A stretch of 64,000 nucleotides of DNA from Thermoleophilia bacterium. GTDB lineage: Bacteria > Actinomycetota > Thermoleophilia > Gaiellales > Gaiellaceae. Below, in pieces: positions 25,236 to 34,022 of the stretch; positions within the stretch are counted from its first letter, which is position 1; every line of letters begins with the position of its first letter. The translations under genes were made by a program, and so were the position numbers. The DNA lies in the NCBI GenBank assembly GCA_020845695.1, contig JADLFG010000002.1, forward strand, positions 32,283 to 96,282, read 5' to 3'. The notes beneath the pieces were generated by a model that worked only from the letters and a program-made list of their open reading frames with translations, did not search any database and was not told the DNA's origin.

Positions 25236-26717
25236 GTGGACGTGCTCGCGTCGGTTCTATCCGCGCTCGCCCAGACGGTGGAGGAGCAGATCACCGAGCT
25301 CTCGGACAAGATCTCGCTCGACTCCGCCATCCTCGGCGAGACGTTCTACTTCTGGACGGTCGTCGTCATGTGGCTGATCCACGCCGGCTTCATGATGTAC
25401 GAGGCCGGGACGGCGAGGCGCAAGAACATCATGTCGACGGCGACGAAGAACATCCTCACGATCGCCGTCGTGACCCCGAGCTTCTACTACTTCGGCTGGT
25501 ACATCTACGGCTGCTTCGAGCACGGCGGGCCCGCTCAGGGCCACGCTGGCCCCGATCCCGAGTTCCCGGGCTTCTGCGGCATGACCTCGCCCTGGGCCGA
25601 CCAGCTTGGCCCCAATCTGACCGACCACATCGATCTCGTCTTCTTCCTCGCTTTCCTCCTCTTCTCCTGGACGACCGGCTCGATCATGTCGGGCGCGCTG
25701 ATCGAGCGGGTGCGTGTCTCCGCCTACCTGATCCTGACCGTCCTGCTCGGCTCGGCCGTCTGGATCATGGACGCGGCCTGGGGCTGGAGCGCGGGAGGCT
25801 GGCTCGTCACGAACTACGGCTTCCACGACTCGATTGCCTCGCTCGTCGTCCACGGCGTGGCCGGGGCGTTCACGCTCGGCGTGCTACTGAACCTCGGCCC
25901 GCGAATCGGCAAATACGACCGGGAGGGCAGAGCCAGGGCCTTCCGGCCGCACAACACCCACATGACCCTGTCGGGCCTGATGCTCATCTTCACCGGCTTC
26001 TACGGCTTCTACGCGGCCTGCCTCGTGATTCTCTCGACCACGACTCCCGGCTGGCTCAACATCTACCTCTCCCCGACCACGCTCGGCGCCATCGCGATCG
26101 TGATCACGATCGGCTTCGCGGGCGGCTTCACCGGAGGCTGGTTCGCGAGCAAGGGCGACCCGTTCTGGACGCTCTCCGGCGGTCTCGCGGGCGTGATCTC
26201 GGTCTCGGCCGGGGCCGACATCTACCACCCGTCGCTCGCCTACCTGCTCTCGTTCAGCGGTGGCCTGCTCGCGGTCTGGGCGGGCGGCTACATCGAGAAG
26301 CGGCTGCGCATCGACGACGCGGTCGGGGCGGTCGCCGTGCACGGGGTCTGCGGCTTCTACGGGGTCTTCCTGGTCGGCATCTTCGGGGGCGGTTTCCCGA
26401 CCGGCCTCAACAACGTCGAGTCGTCGTTCGGCGGCCAGCTGATCGGGATGCTCGCCTTCTTCCCGCTCGCGTTCCTGCCCGGCTTCATCGCGAGCTGGCT
26501 CCTGAAGAAGGCGAACCTGCTGCGCGTCCCGCCCGAGGTCGAGCTCGAGGGCCTCGACATGGCCGAGTTCCAGCAGGACTTCTACCCCGAGTTCGAGCGA
26601 CTGCCCGAGGTGATCGTGCTCCCGGACGGGGAGGAGGTCGAGGCCGCCCCGCTCCTGCTCGACGCGTACAACCAGGTGAACGGCCACAAGCCCGGCGTCA
26701 GAGTCGGCGGCGACTAG
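25236..26717 (+). CDS. amt: Amt-family ammonium transporter
   Basis: 493 residues, about 11 helices plus an N-terminal extension and a ~60-residue acidic cytoplasmic tail. Family segments are seen: FYFWTVVVMWLIHAGFMMYE, WGWSAGGWL, VHGVAGAFTLGVLL (pore His), HNTHMTLSGLMLIFTGFYGF and GAVAVHGVCGFYGV (second pore His). GGGGGAGG precedes the GTG. No glnK gene follows; instead three very small genes do. The transporter may recapture ammonia released by glycine and methylamine breakdown nearby (inference). The upstream 170 bases hold a GCAACA-N18-TGTTGC inverted repeat near 25104-25133. Confidence 0.93.
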   Translation: MDVLASVLSALAQTVEEQITELSDKISLDSAILGETFYFWTVVVMWLIHAGFMMYEAGTARRKNIMSTATKNILTIAVVTPSFYYFGWYIYGCFEHGGPAQGHAGPDPEFPGFCGMTSPWADQLGPNLTDHIDLVFFLAFLLFSWTTGSIMSGALIERVRVSAYLILTVLLGSAVWIMDAAWGWSAGGWLVTNYGFHDSIASLVVHGVAGAFTLGVLLNLGPRIGKYDREGRARAFRPHNTHMTLSGLMLIFTGFYGFYAACLVILSTTTPGWLNIYLSPTTLGAIAIVITIGFAGGFTGGWFASKGDPFWTLSGGLAGVISVSAGADIYHPSLAYLLSFSGGLLAVWAGGYIEKRLRIDDAVGAVAVHGVCGFYGVFLVGIFGGGFPTGLNNVESSFGGQLIGMLAFFPLAFLPGFIASWLLKKANLLRVPPEVELEGLDMAEFQQDFYPEFERLPEVIVLPDGEEVEAAPLLLDAYNQVNGHKPGVRVGGD

Positions 26718-26732
26718 GAAGGGGGTGGCGCG

Positions 26733-26978
26733 ATGATCGACAGCTTTCCGTACGACGCGTGGTACCTCGAGGACGGCACCCTCGATCCGGCGATCACGAC
26801 CTTCTGGACGTTCGGGCCGACCACCGGCTCCGCGGGTGGCGACCTGACGGGCACGTTCGTGCTGACCGCGCTCGGGATCCTGCTCATGATCGTCTCCCTG
26901 ATCGGGTGGGTCGTTTTCGAGCACCGCAAGCTGACCCACCAGAGCGAGCATCTTCGGGCCGCGAGCTCCGGCGACTAG
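26733..26978 (+). CDS. small single-helix membrane protein linked to amt
   Basis: 81 residues, 15 bases after amt with GAAGGGGGTGG ahead of the ATG. The N-terminal half is acidic and aromatic (DAWYLEDGTLDPAITTFWTF). One helix (FVLTALGILLMIVSLIGWVV) and a charged tail follow. No family is recognised. The tight spacing suggests it works with the transporter. Confidence 0.7.
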   Translation: MIDSFPYDAWYLEDGTLDPAITTFWTFGPTTGSAGGDLTGTFVLTALGILLMIVSLIGWVVFEHRKLTHQSEHLRAASSGD

Positions 26979-26988
26979 GAGGAGACGA

Positions 26989-27147
26989 ATGGCGTTCCCG
27001 CGTGAGAAGCAGATCGAGTTCCCCCCGCTGCAAACGCACCTCAGGTGGCTCGTCCCGGCGCTCCTCCTCTTCGCGGTCGCCTGCATCGTGGCCGTGGTCA
27101 TCATCCTCCTGGTTCACCCGAGCGGATCGTTCATCGGGCCCTGGTAG
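26989..27147 (+). CDS. 52-residue single-helix membrane protein linked to amt
   Basis: ATG at 26989 with AGGAGGAG 5-6 bases ahead, stop TAG at 27145-27147. The protein has a charged N-terminus (MAFPREKQIEFPPL), a long hydrophobic helix (LVPALLLFAVACIVAVVIIL) and a short tail ending FIGPW. It is only 10 bases after the preceding small membrane gene and continues the amt run of tiny genes. Confidence 0.65.
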   Translation: MAFPREKQIEFPPLQTHLRWLVPALLLFAVACIVAVVIILLVHPSGSFIGPW

Positions 27148-27182
27148 GGCGGAAGCGACGACGAAGGAGGGACACTCAACCG

Positions 27183-27395
27183 ATGGCGCTGTATCTGACG
27201 TGTCGTCTCTGCGGTCGCAAGCAGGCTGACGGTCTGCTGTCCCGCGGCCACTGGGGCCATCTCGACGCGGGCCCGCACGGGAAGCTCCAGGCCTGCCCGA
27301 CCTGCAAGGAGCGTCACTCCTCGGACTGGCAGGAGCGCCTGCGGGCGGCCGTGACCGGCGTCGCTGCCGGCTCGCCCGCGCTGCTCTCCCACTGA
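27183..27395 (+). CDS. small zinc-ribbon protein
   Basis: 70 residues. Two CXXC pairs (LTCRLCGRKQ and ACPTCKERH) fit a zinc ribbon, followed by a short helical tail. AAGGAGG precedes the ATG. Last of the small genes after amt. No function is known. Confidence 0.65.
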   Translation: MALYLTCRLCGRKQADGLLSRGHWGHLDAGPHGKLQACPTCKERHSSDWQERLRAAVTGVAAGSPALLSH

Positions 27396-27551
27396 GCCGC
27401 GACCGGCGGGGGTGATCCGCGGCGAGCCGCGTCCTCCGCGGCTGGTCCGCGCGGATGCCCACGGGCGTCGCCGCGAGCTCCGAGGCGCGAGCCCCGAGAG
27501 ATCCGAGAGCTTCCCGAGCTCCCGAGTGCCTCCCGGGTGCCTGCCTTCCGG

Positions 27552-27595
27552 GTGCCTGGCACGTGCCAGGCACGTGCCAGGCACGTGCCAGGCAC
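27552..27595. repeat. REP-like array: four tandem 11-bp palindromes GTGCC(A/T)GGCAC
   Basis: The units are 27552-27562, 27563-27573, 27574-27584 and 27585-27595. The first has central T, the others A. Flanking CCGG extends the outer arms to a larger hairpin. It lies 74 bases upstream of the REP-associated transposase gene, with a matching pair downstream, as expected for a RAYT/REP unit. Confidence 0.85.
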
Positions 27596-27668
27596 CCGGA
27601 ACGAAGTAGCCACGGACCCGTGACGAGTGGTGGCGATTCCGCAGCTTCCGGATACGTAGTCTGACTGG

Positions 27669-28229
27669 ATGGCGCGGCCGCCACGTGTCGAGAGTCCCGG
27701 CGGGTTCCACCACGTGACGGCGCGCGGAACCGGCGGATGCCGGATCTTTGCGCATACGGCTGACCGCGTGTCGTTCCTCAGCCTGCTCGGGCACATCGTC
27801 CAGCGCTACGGCTGGGTCTGCCATGCCTACTGCCTGATGGGGAGTCACTACCATCTTCTCGTTCAGACCCCCGAGGCGAACCTGGGGACCGGGATGTGCG
27901 ACCTCAACGGGGGGCATGCACGCGGGTACAACAGTCGGCACGGCCGCAGAGGAGCTCTCTTCGGTGGGCGGTTTCGCTCGACGCTGATTACCAAAGAGAG
28001 CCACCTCCTCGAAGCAGCGCGATATGTCGTCCTGAACCCGGTTCGCGCCGGTCTTTGCCAGTGGCCGTGGGATTGGCCCTGGTCGAGCTTCGCCGCGACC
28101 GAGGGACGTGCCGACCGGCCGGACTTCCTCCAGACCGAGTGGATCTTGGGCCATTTCGGGTCTGGGGATCCGGGCGCGAGCTACCTGGCATTCGTGCTCG
28201 AAGGTCTCGGCGCACCCCCACCCCACTGA
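27669..28229 (+). CDS. REP-associated tyrosine transposase (RAYT, Y1/HUH family)
   Basis: 186 residues. The N-terminus PPRVESPGGFHHVTARG is typical. The HUH metal motif is GSHYHLLVQTP near residue 63, and the catalytic Tyr is in the helix LLEAARYVVLNPVRAGL near residue 117. RAYTs are domesticated IS200/IS605 relatives that act on REP palindromes rather than moving as an IS. Matching GTGCCAGGCAC palindromes flank it on both sides, supporting a functional pair. Confidence 0.9.
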   Translation: MARPPRVESPGGFHHVTARGTGGCRIFAHTADRVSFLSLLGHIVQRYGWVCHAYCLMGSHYHLLVQTPEANLGTGMCDLNGGHARGYNSRHGRRGALFGGRFRSTLITKESHLLEAARYVVLNPVRAGLCQWPWDWPWSSFAATEGRADRPDFLQTEWILGHFGSGDPGASYLAFVLEGLGAPPPH

Positions 28230-28276
28230 GTGGAGTACCGCATGGCGTTTGGCCCGGCGGCTCGTTTCGGTGGTAC

Positions 28277-28298
28277 GTGCCAGGCACGTGCCTGGCAC
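28277..28298. repeat. REP-like pair of 11-bp palindromes downstream of RAYT
   Basis: GTGCCAGGCAC (28277-28287) is followed directly by GTGCCTGGCAC (28288-28298), together a perfect 22-bp palindrome. The same units are in the array upstream of the transposase gene. Confidence 0.85.
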
Positions 28299-28378
28299 CA
28301 GCGGCTCGGGCGCGCGACCGACCCCTGCAGTTCGGCGGGTTCGGACGCGGGCGCCGCGCCACAGGCCACCGGCGACCG

Positions 28379-28888
28379 TTACGCGGACTCGTCGGCCGGT
28401 CCGCCGGCGAGCAGATGTCGAAACGCCGCGTACTCGCCCCGCTTGCCAACCGTCACGAGCGTGTCGCCCGCGCGGATGACATCGTCCGGCTGGGCCCCGG
28501 CGATGGATTCGGTCTCACGTAGGATCGCGATGATCGTGATTCCCGTCCGGGCGCGAAAGGCGCATTCGGCGAGCGTCTTGCCGATCGCGGGGCTCCCGTC
28601 CGGTACCGGGATCCACTCGATCGCGAGTTCCCCGAGCGCCATCTCGAGGTCCTCGACGATCTTCGGTCTTTCGTAGGCACCACCGATCACGGCCCCGAGC
28701 TGGCGCGCCTCGTCGTCGTCGAGCTGGATCACCGCGCACGGCTCGTCGTCGTCCGGCCGCGCGAAGAAGTAGATCTCGCGCAGGCCGTCGTTGTGGAGGA
28801 TCACGGCGAGTCGTCCGCCGTGGGCGGGCCTGAGGGCGTACTTGACACCCACCCCGGGCAGCCGGGTCTCGCGAAGTTCGATCGTCAC
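28379..28888 (-). CDS. khtT: KhtT-like regulatory subunit of K+/H+ antiporter (TrkA-C domain)
   Basis: 169 residues. The N-terminal ~75 residues form the KhtT-type domain (RETRLPGVGVKYALRP, LREIYFFARPDDDEP). A linker follows, then a TrkA-C/RCK-C domain (GKTLAECAFRARTGITIIAI, DTLVTVGKRGEYAAF). In KhtTU this peripheral subunit gates the antiporter in response to a nucleotide. The GTG at 28888 lies 4 bases after the antiporter stop with GGAGTAG ahead, so the pair is an operon. Confidence 0.85.
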   Translation of the reverse strand: MTIELRETRLPGVGVKYALRPAHGGRLAVILHNDGLREIYFFARPDDDEPCAVIQLDDDEARQLGAVIGGAYERPKIVEDLEMALGELAIEWIPVPDGSPAIGKTLAECAFRARTGITIIAILRETESIAGAQPDDVIRAGDTLVTVGKRGEYAAFRHLLAGGPADESA

Positions 28889-28892
28889 GTCG

Positions 28893-30065
28893 CTACTCCA
28901 GTCTAGGCATCGGGAAGAGGGCGCGGCCAAGCCGCTTCGACTCCTTCATCAGGATGACGCCGATCGTCGCCGTCGCAAGGACGTAGAGGCCGGCGAAAGC
29001 CGTGATCTCCTCGCGGTCGGAGAGGGCGATGGCAGCGTTACCGGCCGCGAGCTGGGCGAGGACGATCGTGAACTCGCCGCGCGAGACGAGCGCGGCGCCC
29101 ACGTTCAGGCTCTGGCGGCGCCCGAAGCCGCCGACGATCCCGCCCAGGTAGCCGCTCGCGAGCTTGCCGAGCACGGACAGGACGACGGCCAGGGCGACCA
29201 ACCAGCCGACCGTGCCGAGGGCGCCGACGTCGATCGTGAGCCCGAAGGCGAAGAAGAACAGCGCGGCGAAGATGTCGCGGAAAGACAGGAACCGCTCTTC
29301 GATCTCCTGACGCAGGCGCGTCTCGGCGAGCAGGAAGCCCGCCATCGCGGCACCGATCGCCTCGGAGAGGCCGAGCTCCTCGGCCATCGCCGCCATACCG
29401 ATGACGAGAGCGACGACCGCAAGCAGGAAGATCTCGCCCGGGAGCCGGGCGAGGAGCCGCTCCAGGGGCCGGGAGAGGAAGCGCGAGGCCGCGAGCGATC
29501 CCGTCAGGAACAGGAGCGCCTTGAGCGCGACCCAGAGAGTGTCGGTGAGCTCGCCGCCGCCACTGGCCACGAAGCCGATGACGAAGGCGAGGACGATGTC
29601 CTCGACGAGGAGGATCGCGAGCACGAGATCGGTCTCGTCGTCGGCAAGCCGGCGGAAGTCGATCAGCGCCTTGACCGCCACCGCGCTCGACGACACGTAT
29701 ACGGCCGCCGCGACAACGAGGGCCGCGAAGCTCCAGCCGAAGGCGACGAGCCCAACCAGGGCCCCGAGTGCCACGTTAACGGCCAGGTCGATCGAGCCAC
29801 CCAGTCCGACGTGGCGCCCACTGCGAGCGAGACGGCCGAGGCTGAACTCGAGCCCGAGAAAGAAGAGCAGGAAGATCAGGCCGAGCTCGGCTACGAAGTC
29901 CGTCACCTCGGACGGCTCGATCAGGCTGAGGACGTGCGGCTCGTTCGGGCCGAGCAGCAGACCCGCCAGCAGGTACGCGGGAATCGCCGAGAGCCCGAAG
30001 CGGCTCGCGACGACTCCGAGACCGCCTAGCACGGCAACCGTGACGGCGAGCTGGCCGAGCGTCAC
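28893..30065 (-). CDS. khtU: KhtU/Kef-type K+/H+ antiporter membrane subunit
   Basis: 390 residues, CPA2 family with about 12 helices. IPAYLLAGLLLGPNEPHVL at the N-terminus, ELGLIFLLFFLGLEFSL near residue 62 and LAILLVEDIVLAFVIGF near residue 147 carry the family Asp region. It lacks the fused TrkA-N domain of KefB/C; the regulatory function is in the separate KhtT-like protein encoded just downstream. Confidence 0.88.
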   Translation of the reverse strand: MTLGQLAVTVAVLGGLGVVASRFGLSAIPAYLLAGLLLGPNEPHVLSLIEPSEVTDFVAELGLIFLLFFLGLEFSLGRLARSGRHVGLGGSIDLAVNVALGALVGLVAFGWSFAALVVAAAVYVSSSAVAVKALIDFRRLADDETDLVLAILLVEDIVLAFVIGFVASGGGELTDTLWVALKALLFLTGSLAASRFLSRPLERLLARLPGEIFLLAVVALVIGMAAMAEELGLSEAIGAAMAGFLLAETRLRQEIEERFLSFRDIFAALFFFAFGLTIDVGALGTVGWLVALAVVLSVLGKLASGYLGGIVGGFGRRQSLNVGAALVSRGEFTIVLAQLAAGNAAIALSDREEITAFAGLYVLATATIGVILMKESKRLGRALFPMPRLE

Positions 30066-30432
30066 GGGCTCACCCTATCCGCCGAGCGATGCTCGCCGTC
30101 TGCGATCGGCGGATCGGGTCGCGGCCCACACGCGATCCGGGCTCTGGGCGAGTATCGGTTCGACTTCCCTGCCCGGACGGCTTGGAGAGCCCAAGCGGCC
30201 AGCCCGCGTGAAGCCGTGGCCGTCGGGGCGGCCGCGGGGACGCGAGGCCGTCCAGGTCCGGAGGCACCGGGTCGCCGGACCGGCGGCGAGGACCTCCCGC
30301 CATCATGCTCGGGCGGGGCAAGTCCCGCCCTACGGCCGAGCGGGGCACGTTTCGCCCCCGCGGCCGGGCGGGACAAACGAGTCCCGCCCCCACGCCGTCC
30401 CTGCCGCCGCGCGCGCTCGCGCCCCGCCGGGC
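30066..30432. other. intergenic region between khtU and fhs
   Basis: 367 bases with no supported gene. It contains the tandem hairpins listed at 30311-30389 past the end of fhs, and the upstream region of khtU at its left end. Several short plus-strand frames here are Arg/Pro-rich noise. Confidence 0.55.
30311..30389. terminator. two tandem G+C hairpins downstream of fhs
   Basis: GGGCGGG/CCCGCCC with loop GCAAGT (30311-30330) and GGGCGGGAC/GTCCCGCCC with loop AAACGA (30366-30389). The second is reached first by transcription leaving fhs on the minus strand. Both have near-identical stems, suggesting duplication. Confidence 0.65.
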
Positions 30433-32100
30433 TCAGAACAGCCCGACCGTCCGGCCCCGCTCGTCGATGTCGACGTGGTGGAAGGCGGGGCTGACGCCGT
30501 AGCCCGGCATCGTCTGCATGTCGCCGCAGAGCGCCACGATCCAGCCGGCGCCGGTGTAGGCGCGCAGGTCGCGCACCGGCAGCGTGAAGCCCGACGGGGC
30601 GTTCAGGAGCGCCGGATCGTGGGAGATCGAGAGGTGCGTCTTCGCCATGCAGATCGGCACCTGGTCGAGCCCGTCTCTCGTGTAGCGGTCGATCTTCTCG
30701 AGCGCGGCGGGGAGGAAGTGGACGCCGTCCGCCCGGTAGACCCGCTTGGCGATCGTCTCGATCTTGTCGGCGATCGGCGCGTCGAGCGCGTAGAGGAAGT
30801 CGAAGTCGTCCGGTTGCTCGCAGGCGTCGACGACGGCCTCGGCCAACTCGACGGCGCCCTCGCCGCCCCGCTCGAACGCTTCGTTCAGCTCCGCCCGGTA
30901 GGCGCCGTAGTCGAGGGCCAGACGGCGTGTCAGCTCGCACTCCTCGTCCGTGTCCTCCGGCCGGCGGTTGACCGCGACGACCGGCTTCAGCCCGAACTCC
31001 TTGACGATCCCGATGTGGCGGCCGAGGTTCGCGGAGCCTCGCTCGATCGCGTCGAGGCCCCCGTCCGGGTCGTCGGCATGATGCTTGAGCGCCCGCACGG
31101 TCGTGACGACGACGACGGCGCTCGGGCGCAGGCCGCCCAGGCGGCAGACGATATGGAGGAACTTCTCCATGCCGAGATCGGAGGCGAAGCCGCCCTCGGT
31201 GACGACGATGTCGCCGAGCTTGACGCCGACCTTGGCGGCGATCAACGACGAGTTGCCGTGCGCGATGTTCCCGAACGGGCCGCAGTGCATGAAGCACGCC
31301 TGCCCCTCGAGCGTCTGGATCAGGTTCGGCTTCAGCACCTCCTTCAGGAGCACGGTCATCGCGCCCGCGACCTCGAGCTGCTCCGCGACGACCGGCTCCC
31401 CCCCGTACGTGTAGCCGACGGTGATCGCGCCGAGCCGCCGGCGCAGGTCCCGCAGGTCGGCCGCGACGGCACAGATCGCCATCACCTCCGAGGCGGCGGT
31501 GATGTCGAACCCGCTCTCGCGCGGGTAGCCGTTCGCGCGGCCGCCGAGCCCGAGCACGATCTGGCGCAGCGAGCGGTCGTTGACGTCGAGGCAGCGTCGC
31601 CAGCCGATCGTGAGCGGGTCGATGCCGAGCTCGTTGCCGTGGAGGACGTGCGCCTCGAGCGCGGCCGCCAGCAGGTTGTTGGCGGCACCGATCGCGTGGA
31701 TGTCGCCCGTGAAGTGGAGGTTCAGGTCCTCCATCGGCACCACCTGCGCGTAGCCGCCGCCCGCGGCGCCGCCCTTGATTCCGAACACGGGCCCGAGCGA
31801 CGGCTCGCGGATGCAGAGCACCGGCCGGCGGCCGATCTTGCCGAGGCCCTGGGTCAGGGACACGGACGTGGTCGTCTTCCCCTCGCCCGCCTTCGTGGGC
31901 GTGATCGCGGTCACGCAGACGAGCTTGCCGTCCGCCGTGCCGGCGAGCCGGTCGAGCACGGACAGGTCGACCTTCGCCTTGAACTTGCCGTACGGGTCGT
32001 ACTCGTCGGGGCCGAGGCCGTAGCGGGCCGCGATCTCGGAGATCGGCTCGAGCGCGTGCGCCTGGGCGATCTCGAGATTAGAGGGGACGTTCGTTGCCAT
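30433..32100 (-). CDS. fhs: formate-tetrahydrofolate ligase
   Basis: 555 residues, full length. It interconverts formate, ATP and tetrahydrofolate with 10-formyl-tetrahydrofolate. The ATP site is AITPTKAGEGKTTTSVSLTQ near residue 66. Other family blocks are REPSLGPVFGIKGGAAGGGY, NLHFTGDIHAIGAANNLLAA and TEGGFASDLGMEKF. GGAGGAG precedes the ATG. It sits just downstream of the sarcosine oxidase genes, so it can run in the direction of formate release with ATP gain from one-carbon units made there, or supply formyl groups. Confidence 0.97.
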   Translation of the reverse strand: MATNVPSNLEIAQAHALEPISEIAARYGLGPDEYDPYGKFKAKVDLSVLDRLAGTADGKLVCVTAITPTKAGEGKTTTSVSLTQGLGKIGRRPVLCIREPSLGPVFGIKGGAAGGGYAQVVPMEDLNLHFTGDIHAIGAANNLLAAALEAHVLHGNELGIDPLTIGWRRCLDVNDRSLRQIVLGLGGRANGYPRESGFDITAASEVMAICAVAADLRDLRRRLGAITVGYTYGGEPVVAEQLEVAGAMTVLLKEVLKPNLIQTLEGQACFMHCGPFGNIAHGNSSLIAAKVGVKLGDIVVTEGGFASDLGMEKFLHIVCRLGGLRPSAVVVVTTVRALKHHADDPDGGLDAIERGSANLGRHIGIVKEFGLKPVVAVNRRPEDTDEECELTRRLALDYGAYRAELNEAFERGGEGAVELAEAVVDACEQPDDFDFLYALDAPIADKIETIAKRVYRADGVHFLPAALEKIDRYTRDGLDQVPICMAKTHLSISHDPALLNAPSGFTLPVRDLRAYTGAGWIVALCGDMQTMPGYGVSPAFHHVDIDERGRTVGLF

Positions 32101-32196
32101 TCGTATCTCCTCCCGGGGCGGTCCGGTCCGGCCCCTCTGTCGATCGGGTCGGCCGGGCGCCCTGCCCGCATGCGCCGCGCGAGGGCATCCCGTCCG

Positions 32197-33402
32197 TCAG
32201 TGGGTGACCGAGGCGGCGGCCGCCTCGGAGACCAGGGTGTCGGTGTAGAAGCGCTCGAGCTTGAACGGCTCGATCAGGCGCGGCGTCCTCCGGGTCGCGA
32301 CCAGCTCGGCGAGGGTGGTCCCGACGATCGGCGACGCCTTGAAGCCGTACGTGCCCCAGCCGCAGTCGACGATGAAGCCCTCGACCTCCGTCAGGCCCAT
32401 CACGGGGCTGAAGTCGGGGGTCATGTCGCAGAGGCCGGTCCACTGCCTCAGGATCTTCGTGCCGGCGAGCTGCGGGAACAGCTCGAGCATGTGCTTGGAG
32501 AGCTCCTCGATGAAGCCGAACGTGCTCGTGAACGAGAAGGTCGGGTAGGGCTCGACCCCGGAGCCCATCAGGAACTCGCCGCGGTCGGTCTGGGAGATGT
32601 AGATGTGGAGCTGGCCGGAGACGATGATCACGTCGAGGAACGGCTTCACCGGCTCAGTCACGCACGCCTGCAAGATCGTCGTCCAGATCGGCAGCTTGAT
32701 ACCTGCCATGGCGGCGATCTGCGTCGACCAGCCGGCGGTGCAGGCGACCACCGTGCCGGCCGCGACCGGTCCCCGGGTCGTCTGCACGCCCGTCGCGCGG
32801 CCGCCCGCGACGTCGATGCCCGTCACCTCGACGCCCTGGTGGATCTCGGCCCCGGCGCGGTCGGCGCCGCGCGCGTAGCCCCAGACCACGGCGTCGTGGC
32901 GGATGACGCCGCCGGGCGGGTGGTAGAGGGCGCCGTAGATCGGGAAGGCGCCGTCGAGCTGGATCTGCGGGCACAGCTCCTTGACCTCGTCACGGCCGAC
33001 GACGCGGCTGTCGATCCCGAGCAGCTGGTTGACCTCGGCGCGCTCGGCCGAGACGATCATGCCGCGGTCTGAGTGCGCGAGGGTCAGGTGCCCGTGCTGG
33101 GAGAACATCAGGTTGAAGTCGAGGTCCTGGGCGAGGTGCTCGTACAGCCTGACGCTGTCGCGGTAGAACTCAGCGCCCTCGGGCGTGCGGTAGTTGGAGC
33201 GGATGATCGTCGTGTTGCGGCCGGAGCCGCCGGCGCCGATGTAGTTCTTCTCGAGCACGCAGACGTCCGTGATCCCGTGGTTCTTGGCGAGGTAGTAGGC
33301 GGTCGCGAGGCCGTGGGCGCCGCCGCCGATGATCACCACGTCGTAGCGCGGCTTCAGCTCGTGGCGTCGCCACATCTTCTTCTTGAAGAAGATGTCCTTC
33401 AC
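32197..33402 (-). CDS. soxB: heterotetrameric sarcosine oxidase beta subunit
   Basis: 401 residues. It oxidises sarcosine to glycine and holds FAD and covalent FMN at the alpha/beta interface. The FAD motif is VVIIGGGAHGLATAYYLAK near residue 22, then GGSGRNTTIIRSNYRTPEG near residue 57. His169 in GGVIRHDAVVWGYARG lies where the family attaches FMN. The C-terminal block is DFSPVMGL and DCGWGTYGFKASP. The GTG overlaps the stop of soxG (GTGA). Operon order on the minus strand is soxD, soxA, soxG, soxB, fhs; the gamma-before-beta order differs from the common soxBDAG arrangement. Confidence 0.95.
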   Translation of the reverse strand: MKDIFFKKKMWRRHELKPRYDVVIIGGGAHGLATAYYLAKNHGITDVCVLEKNYIGAGGSGRNTTIIRSNYRTPEGAEFYRDSVRLYEHLAQDLDFNLMFSQHGHLTLAHSDRGMIVSAERAEVNQLLGIDSRVVGRDEVKELCPQIQLDGAFPIYGALYHPPGGVIRHDAVVWGYARGADRAGAEIHQGVEVTGIDVAGGRATGVQTTRGPVAAGTVVACTAGWSTQIAAMAGIKLPIWTTILQACVTEPVKPFLDVIIVSGQLHIYISQTDRGEFLMGSGVEPYPTFSFTSTFGFIEELSKHMLELFPQLAGTKILRQWTGLCDMTPDFSPVMGLTEVEGFIVDCGWGTYGFKASPIVGTTLAELVATRRTPRLIEPFKLERFYTDTLVSEAAAASVTH

Positions 33403-34022
33403 GCGCTTCTCACCTCGAGCGCGTCCGCGCCGGCGGGGCCGCCGCCGAGCGGCTCGACGGCATCGAGGGCGACCTCGTAGAGGTGGTGGCCGTACTCCTG
33501 CGGGAAGACGATCCAGGTGCCGCTCGCGCCCCGGTCGAGGACGTGCGCCGGCACGTGCGAGACCATGCCGCTCGCCGGCAGCTCGTGCAGGTGCGTCATC
33601 CGGCCGAGCACGCGGGGCGCCTGCGGGCCGACGAGGGCGAGGACACCGAGCGCGGCGGTCTGGTCGAGCACGAGCGGGAAGCGGCGGGCGAGCGTCGAGC
33701 GGGTCAGGAAAACGTCACGGTACGCGGTCAGGACGAGCGAGCGGTCGGGGCGGATCCGGTACCAGGTGAGGATGTCCCTGCTCTCCTCCGCCTCGCCGCT
33801 CCCGCGCACCTCGACCTTGCCGAGGTGGGAGAGATCGACGAGCCCGCAGGCGGCCAGCCGCTCGCTCTCGCCAGGGAACGAAGTCGCGACGAGCCAGCCG
33901 TCCCGCTCCTCGAACGCGGCGCCGTGCTCGCGCTGGGCGCGCTCGAGCGACGAGCGCAGGACCGGCGAGAAGCCGAGGTCGACACGCGCCCGGTCGGGGC
34001 TGAGGAAGTCGAGCGAGCTCAC
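33399..34022 (-). CDS. soxG: heterotetrameric sarcosine oxidase gamma subunit
   Basis: 207 residues, GcvT-like small subunit (LVDLSHLGKVEVRGSGEAEE, VLALVGPQAPRVLGRMTH, WIVFPQEYGHHLYEVALDAV). It contributes to the assembled oxidase and has no known separate activity. GTG at 34022 overlaps the soxA stop, and its stop overlaps the soxB start, both as GTGA, so translation is coupled. A longer upstream reading frame exists but lies antisense-like over soxA and is rejected. Confidence 0.9.
   Translation of the reverse strand: MSSLDFLSPDRARVDLGFSPVLRSSLERAQREHGAAFEERDGWLVATSFPGESERLAACGLVDLSHLGKVEVRGSGEAEESRDILTWYRIRPDRSLVLTAYRDVFLTRSTLARRFPLVLDQTAALGVLALVGPQAPRVLGRMTHLHELPASGMVSHVPAHVLDRGASGTWIVFPQEYGHHLYEVALDAVEPLGGGPAGADALEVRSA

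Noticed and set aside
27552..27595. A CRISPR array
   Set aside because: The units are 11 bp, directly adjacent with no spacers, and each is palindromic. The neighbour is a RAYT transposase, not a cas gene.
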